64,000 nucleotides of DNA from Rotaria socialis (Eukaryota > Rotifera > Eurotatoria > Philodinida > Philodinidae): contig CAJNYU010000151.1 of assembly GCA_905331475.1 (NCBI GenBank), positions 1 to 64,000 on the forward strand, given 5' to 3'. The notes beneath the pieces were generated by a model, which saw only the letters and a list, made by a program, of their open reading frames with translations, did not search any database and had not been told where the DNA came from. The first letter of the stretch is position 1. Each line of letters opens with the position of its first letter. A program made the translations under genes and the position numbers. This document shows positions 60,366 to 64,000 of the stretch, one piece after another.

Positions 60366-61035
60366 TATTTGAGATTTATATTACTTAAATCACGTTCCGA
60401 AAATATAGTATTTTGATTCAAGCCTGAACTATCTTTGGACAAGTAGTTCGGTATTAAAGAAACGGTGCAGGCCGGAACCTTTTCAAACATCCGGAGCTAT
60501 TGAGGATCTGAGATGATTCTTTAAACTAGCTAGGACCCACGGTGGTTTATTAATAAACGAGTGAAACCTTAAAAGGTTCAGCATCTTGGCTAGAACCATA
60601 AATAGTTCCATATGACACCTTTTTTTCAGAGTATAAACCACACGTTTTTACTGGAAGGATTATTTAAAAATTTGAAACAATAATCGATGTGTGAGAAATT
60701 ATTCATGAAGTCACGACTGAAAATAGTAACCAAAAAGACATGGTTGCTTTTATAAAAAAAGGAACAACTTGATGTTGATCAGAGTAAGTCACACGTTAGA
60801 TGCAGACACCAAGATGTGCAAGTCACTGACGAAATTATACAAAGTTAATTTTTACACTTCATCAATAAATTTTAGTAAGTAGAATAATTACCAGCATATC
60901 CAATGAGTTGTTTTGTCTTTTAGAAGACAATACTGATTTCGTCACCAACAACGAACTTTTTCTGTGAGTCAGATCGTATTGAATTTCTTGTAATTTCCGC
61001 TGGTGGTGACTTCGCTTGATGTTTTGGCCGGATAA

Positions 61036-61213
61036 TTATGCCTCAATCAACTGGGTCTCTGTGCTGGTCTAATTGGACTTTTTGCAACTATACTTACATT
61101 CACTGTTCATGTCGGACACAGAATACTTGGATTCGGGAATCGCTTTCGTAGAAAGAATGCTATACCAACAGAATGTAAAAGTCGATACTCTCTAAATGAT
61201 GTTTATTTTTGAA
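61036..61213 (+). pseudogene. Orphan hydrophobic reading frame, possible exon remnant
   Basis: A frame of about 59 codons without ATG, following a stop, reads LCLNQLGLCAGLIGLFATIL then TFTVHVGHRILGFGNRF and a basic/polar tail to a TGA. The pattern of one membrane helix plus basic tail is protein-like, but no acceptor site lies at its left edge. Could be a decayed last exon or chance. Confidence 0.2.
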
Positions 61214-62484
61214 TATGATATGTTCGGCTAATAAACTTGATATATAAGACATTCTCAAAAGCTTGATTTTTTCTTCAATATGTCAATGTTATATAACCCA
61301 AATCTGGTGGTATTATTAAAACTATTCAAGTATCAAAATCATAATCAATGAGCCGCAAATGTAATCATCATTTGTTTCAGAGTGACGTATGTGCAAGGTT
61401 AGAATTTATAACTCTTTTGAATAAAAGTATATCCTCATCAGTATTGGGATAGTCACACGTCTTTTCTGCACTAAAATCCGACGCCGTCGTCGAATATCTA
61501 CTTTCAAATTTTTTTTCTAAGTGCGGCGACTTCTTCAAAGAACTCCAATCGATTGTAGTAAACGATAGTCAAAAATAATAAAATTGAATACTAGTTGTTT
61601 TTGGGACCAGATTACCAGCTTAGAGCGTTGTTACAATACTACTGTACGATGTCATGATTGCCGATTCACTATTCAATTTATTTTTGGGTCAATGTTTTTT
61701 CCGGTAGTTTGTTATGGATTTAAAGGAGGCTTTTGGGAACACAGAGTAGAATTTCGTTATCAATATTAATTTCTTCTAACGTTGAAAAATTTAAGAAAAA
61801 ATTCCTTTAAAAGATCAGACAAGGGGGAAAATCCAAAACGTGAATAATGGAATTTCCATCTGAATTTTTTCCATGTATAAGTCTCATGATCCTTAGAATA
61901 TTATAAAATTTTCAGTGCAAACGGATGTTTGCTTCTCAAGATAATGAATGCGCAAGAAATGCTCCAGTCACAGGACGGTCAGAAAATCCAGTTTTTTCTG
62001 AAAATTCACTATTTTAAGAAGGAAACATTTTTTCGAGTTGAAACTCTTAGGATCTTCTATGCACCATGAAAGCTGTATATGGGAAGAATTTTAGGTCGAA
62101 ACTACGTCATTCACAGGGAGGATGCTTTTCAATTTTTAGATTTTAGGGTATTCAAAATCCCAAAAATCCGCCTTGTCCCCCTTGAAACCAGAACTTGTGT
62201 ATACCTTTCATTCGTAGTTCAAATGTAGAATTTACTTTTGTTCGTTTACTATTCTTATACTAGTCTTCATCCATTATATTCCCCAAATAACACGAATTTT
62301 TCATATACTGCATTATTAGATTCATTTTTCTAAGTAATTTTCGAGACAGTTAATACTATGCTACAATTTTTCAAACATGATTCATAGCTTGTCATGTGAG
62401 GATGCATGATAAAATGATTTGACTGTATATACTTCAACATTTGAAGAGGCTACTAAAATGGTGTGTGTTCTTTTGTTCTTATTC

Positions 62485-62517
62485 GTTCTTTCGTTCTTTC
62501 GTTCTTTCGTTCTTTCG
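62485..62517. repeat. (CGTTCTTT)n microsatellite
   Basis: About four CGTTCTTT units. Confidence 0.85.
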
Positions 62518-62707
62518 CCAATATTTACACTATATTTCAGTGTCATTCTTTTTGAGTATTGAAGAAAAAAGAATACTTCACATGTACTTGTTATATACTA
62601 TAGGCACATATAGATGTATATTTGGTGAATATGTTCATCACGAGCATATAATTCATCAGTAAAAATTGAACAATTCAAATCATACGACGTTAATATTTCT
62701 TCTATAA

Positions 62708-63505
62708 ATGAACAATCCTTGGTATGTAGATGATCCTAGTCCATCGAAGAATGAAAATTTGGTGTATGCTCATGGTACAATCATGGTTATTTCTTGGATG
62801 TTACTAGCCTCCACCGGTATATTGTTTGCTCGATATGGACGTCACTTACGACTTAGTGGAAGACGAAAACTACTTGGAGACGCAATATGGTTTCAACTTC
62901 ATCGATTCATTCTTTGCATGGTTACCGTTGCAACATTACTTGGTTTCTTTCTTATTCTAATAAAAGAGAAAGGTCAATGGGTGAGTGCCGCTAAAGACGG
63001 AGGCCATATTTTCGCGCATTCCGTTCTTGGTGCTATTATTGTTTGTTGTGCTTTATTACAAGCATGGCTCGCCTTGTTTCGTTGCAATACCGACAGTTCT
63101 TTTCGCCCAATTTTCAATTGGCTTCATCGAAGCATGGGATATCTGGCATTTTTTCTCTCTGTACCTACTAATTTTCTTATTGTAACAGAGTCGAAAGTGC
63201 TACCTATGCAACAGGATGGCCTTATTGCTATTCTTTCACTTTGGTCTGCCTGGATTGTTATTGTGGTCATTCTCTTTGAAATTGTGGAATATCGTGATCG
63301 ACTGAACTCGAAAATGGGAATCTATCGTGTTGCTCGAAATGAATTGATGGGTCAAACTACGTCACTGAAAAGAAAAATGGACAATAACGATGGTGCAAAC
63401 ATTCGTTCTTTAAACGAAGTTAAACTATTCTTATTTCTTTTACACATTATCGTGGCTGTTTCTTTAACAATTCCACTTGTCGTTATTATTTGGCTACAAA
63501 ATTAG
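62708..63505 (+). CDS. Cytochrome b561-domain membrane protein (ferric-chelate reductase 1-like, no DOMON seen)
   Basis: 265 residues in one exon. Six hydrophobic helices are visible, with His at 22 (VYAHGTIMVISW), 65 (FQLHRFIL), 104 (IFAHSVLGA) and 140 (FNWLHRSMGYL), the four expected haem b ligands of the b561 core found in FRRS1/DOMON-b561 proteins. The role would be transmembrane electron transfer, for example ferric reduction. The N-terminal DOMON and reelin parts typical of FRRS1 are not encoded immediately upstream, and there is no acceptor site near the ATG. It is either a stand-alone b561 protein or the last exon of a longer gene. The hydrophilic loop after helix 5 (DRLNSKMGIYRVARNELMG) is somewhat longer than usual. 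Confidence 0.8.
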   Translation: MNNPWYVDDPSPSKNENLVYAHGTIMVISWMLLASTGILFARYGRHLRLSGRRKLLGDAIWFQLHRFILCMVTVATLLGFFLILIKEKGQWVSAAKDGGHIFAHSVLGAIIVCCALLQAWLALFRCNTDSSFRPIFNWLHRSMGYLAFFLSVPTNFLIVTESKVLPMQQDGLIAILSLWSAWIVIVVILFEIVEYRDRLNSKMGIYRVARNELMGQTTSLKRKMDNNDGANIRSLNEVKLFLFLLHIIVAVSLTIPLVVIIWLQN

Positions 63506-64000
63506 ACTCGTATATATGCTATGAATTTCGTAGGTATTCGATTTATTCAACCATAAAATCAATTCTTATTGTTCAAATAAATAGTAATTAGTTTAACTTG
63601 ATATTTTTAATACAAATAGCTTTTCTCAGTCGGCTACTACTGATGTATCATCTAATGATAGTCCTAACATTGGGGTCACATCGAAGCAAGATTCAAGTGA
63701 AAGGAAGTTCAAACAGGTGATTAACAGAGGTTAAAAAAGATTTTAAAAACCTTACGAGCTCAATTCTATATCGACTGAAAACAATATAACTCCAGTGGCT
63801 GTTAAAGGTCTATTTCATTTATTAGATTCTCACTTCAGTGAAGAATTCTTGCTCCTCTATATTGCCTACAACAAAAACAAATAGCAGTCTAATTAACTGC
63901 GTCTTCAATAAACCAAGGACAGTTACTTACGTTACAGAATAAAAGTTCAATAAAAACTAGTTTATATATGTTCCAATTAGATTCTTCAGTTACATACATG
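63506..64000. other. 3' flank, with a weak candidate exon
   Basis: After an acceptor-like TACAAATAG (ending 63619) a frame reads SATTDVSSNDSPNIGVTSK then DSSERKFKQ, followed by GTGATT and a stop at about 63735. It may be the first exon of a gene continuing to the right, or an alternative 3' exon. No function can be given. Confidence 0.25.

Larger units (their letters stand above)
53223..62707. other. 9.5-kb gene-poor, repeat-rich region
   Basis: Apart from the repeats listed individually and a transposase fragment, no coding gene is recognised. 55200-56420 and 61220-62480 are AT-rich sequence in which I see nothing definite. 58960-59400 is extremely T/A-rich, with a duplicated block (tttttctagatttaaatc, at about 59040 and 59072). 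Confidence 0.5.

Noticed and set aside
62441-62662. Phe/Ser-rich ORF upstream of the b561 gene
   Set aside because: Built largely on the CGTTCTTT microsatellite; no DOMON or signal-peptide pattern followed by a domain.
1-64000. CRISPR array, bacterial operons, rRNA, tRNA genes
   Set aside because: No regularly spaced direct repeats with unique spacers, no clover-leaf with a GTTCRANNC box, and no rRNA text were found. GGTTCGAAC-like words near 10713 and 9069 have no acceptor or D-arm partners.

Overview
The window is eukaryotic nuclear DNA, AT-rich, with split genes whose introns are mostly 45-65 bp (GT...AG, T-rich acceptors) plus a few of 0.4-1.2 kb. Gene content is animal: exportin-1, SLC35F6, AP-1 gamma, UBR7, CCDC85, a KLHL9/13-type kelch protein, SDR39U1, and an LDLa/EGF-rich seven-transmembrane receptor. 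Tiny introns, many NHL and LDLa/EGF-receptor type genes, and scattered TGTGGG motifs (the telomeric hexamer reported for bdelloid rotifers) make a bdelloid rotifer the best guess. This is an inference, not proven. There are no prokaryotic operons.

Layout. 1-1158: last exons of exportin-1 (+). 1470-4082: LRR protein (+), 11 exons. 5918-7549: SLC35F6 transporter (+), 8 exons. 7550-13570: gene-poor, with a 926-bp TA-flanked inverted-repeat element and several hairpins. 13580-13960: doubtful small ORF. 14019-14837: CCDC85 (-). 15033-19579: kelch-like protein (-), 9 exons. 19971-24626: AP-1 gamma (+), 19 exons, head-to-head with the kelch gene. 24925-26467: SDR39U1 (+). 26821-29092: decayed HSP70 copy (+). 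30577-31721: degenerate-RING/TRAF-zinc-finger protein (-). 32982-33763 and 34570-35493: tandem pair of secreted, probably GPI-anchored NTR-like proteins (-). 36648-38184: UBR7 (+). 40723-41637: NHL-repeat protein with a frameshift (-). 46202-53222: 1842-residue LDLa/EGF GPCR (-), 5 exons. 53223-62700: repeat-rich desert with palindromes, telomere-like inverted pairs, a 24-bp tandem array and a mariner transposase fragment. 62708-63505: cytochrome b561-domain protein (+).

The genes serve unrelated cell functions: nuclear export, Golgi/endosome clathrin sorting, ubiquitin ligation (KLHL adaptor, UBR7, RING-like protein), transport and surface receptors. They do not form a pathway.

The most unusual material is non-coding. 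There are at least seven short paired inverted tracts built from the telomere-like hexamer. A 70-bp perfect CG-rich palindrome lies in one of several islands, each built from variants of a single short palindromic motif. Hairpin-forming elements are very dense overall. Exon limits below were chosen by hand from frame continuity, splice sites and protein-family similarity recalled from knowledge; no alignment was run.
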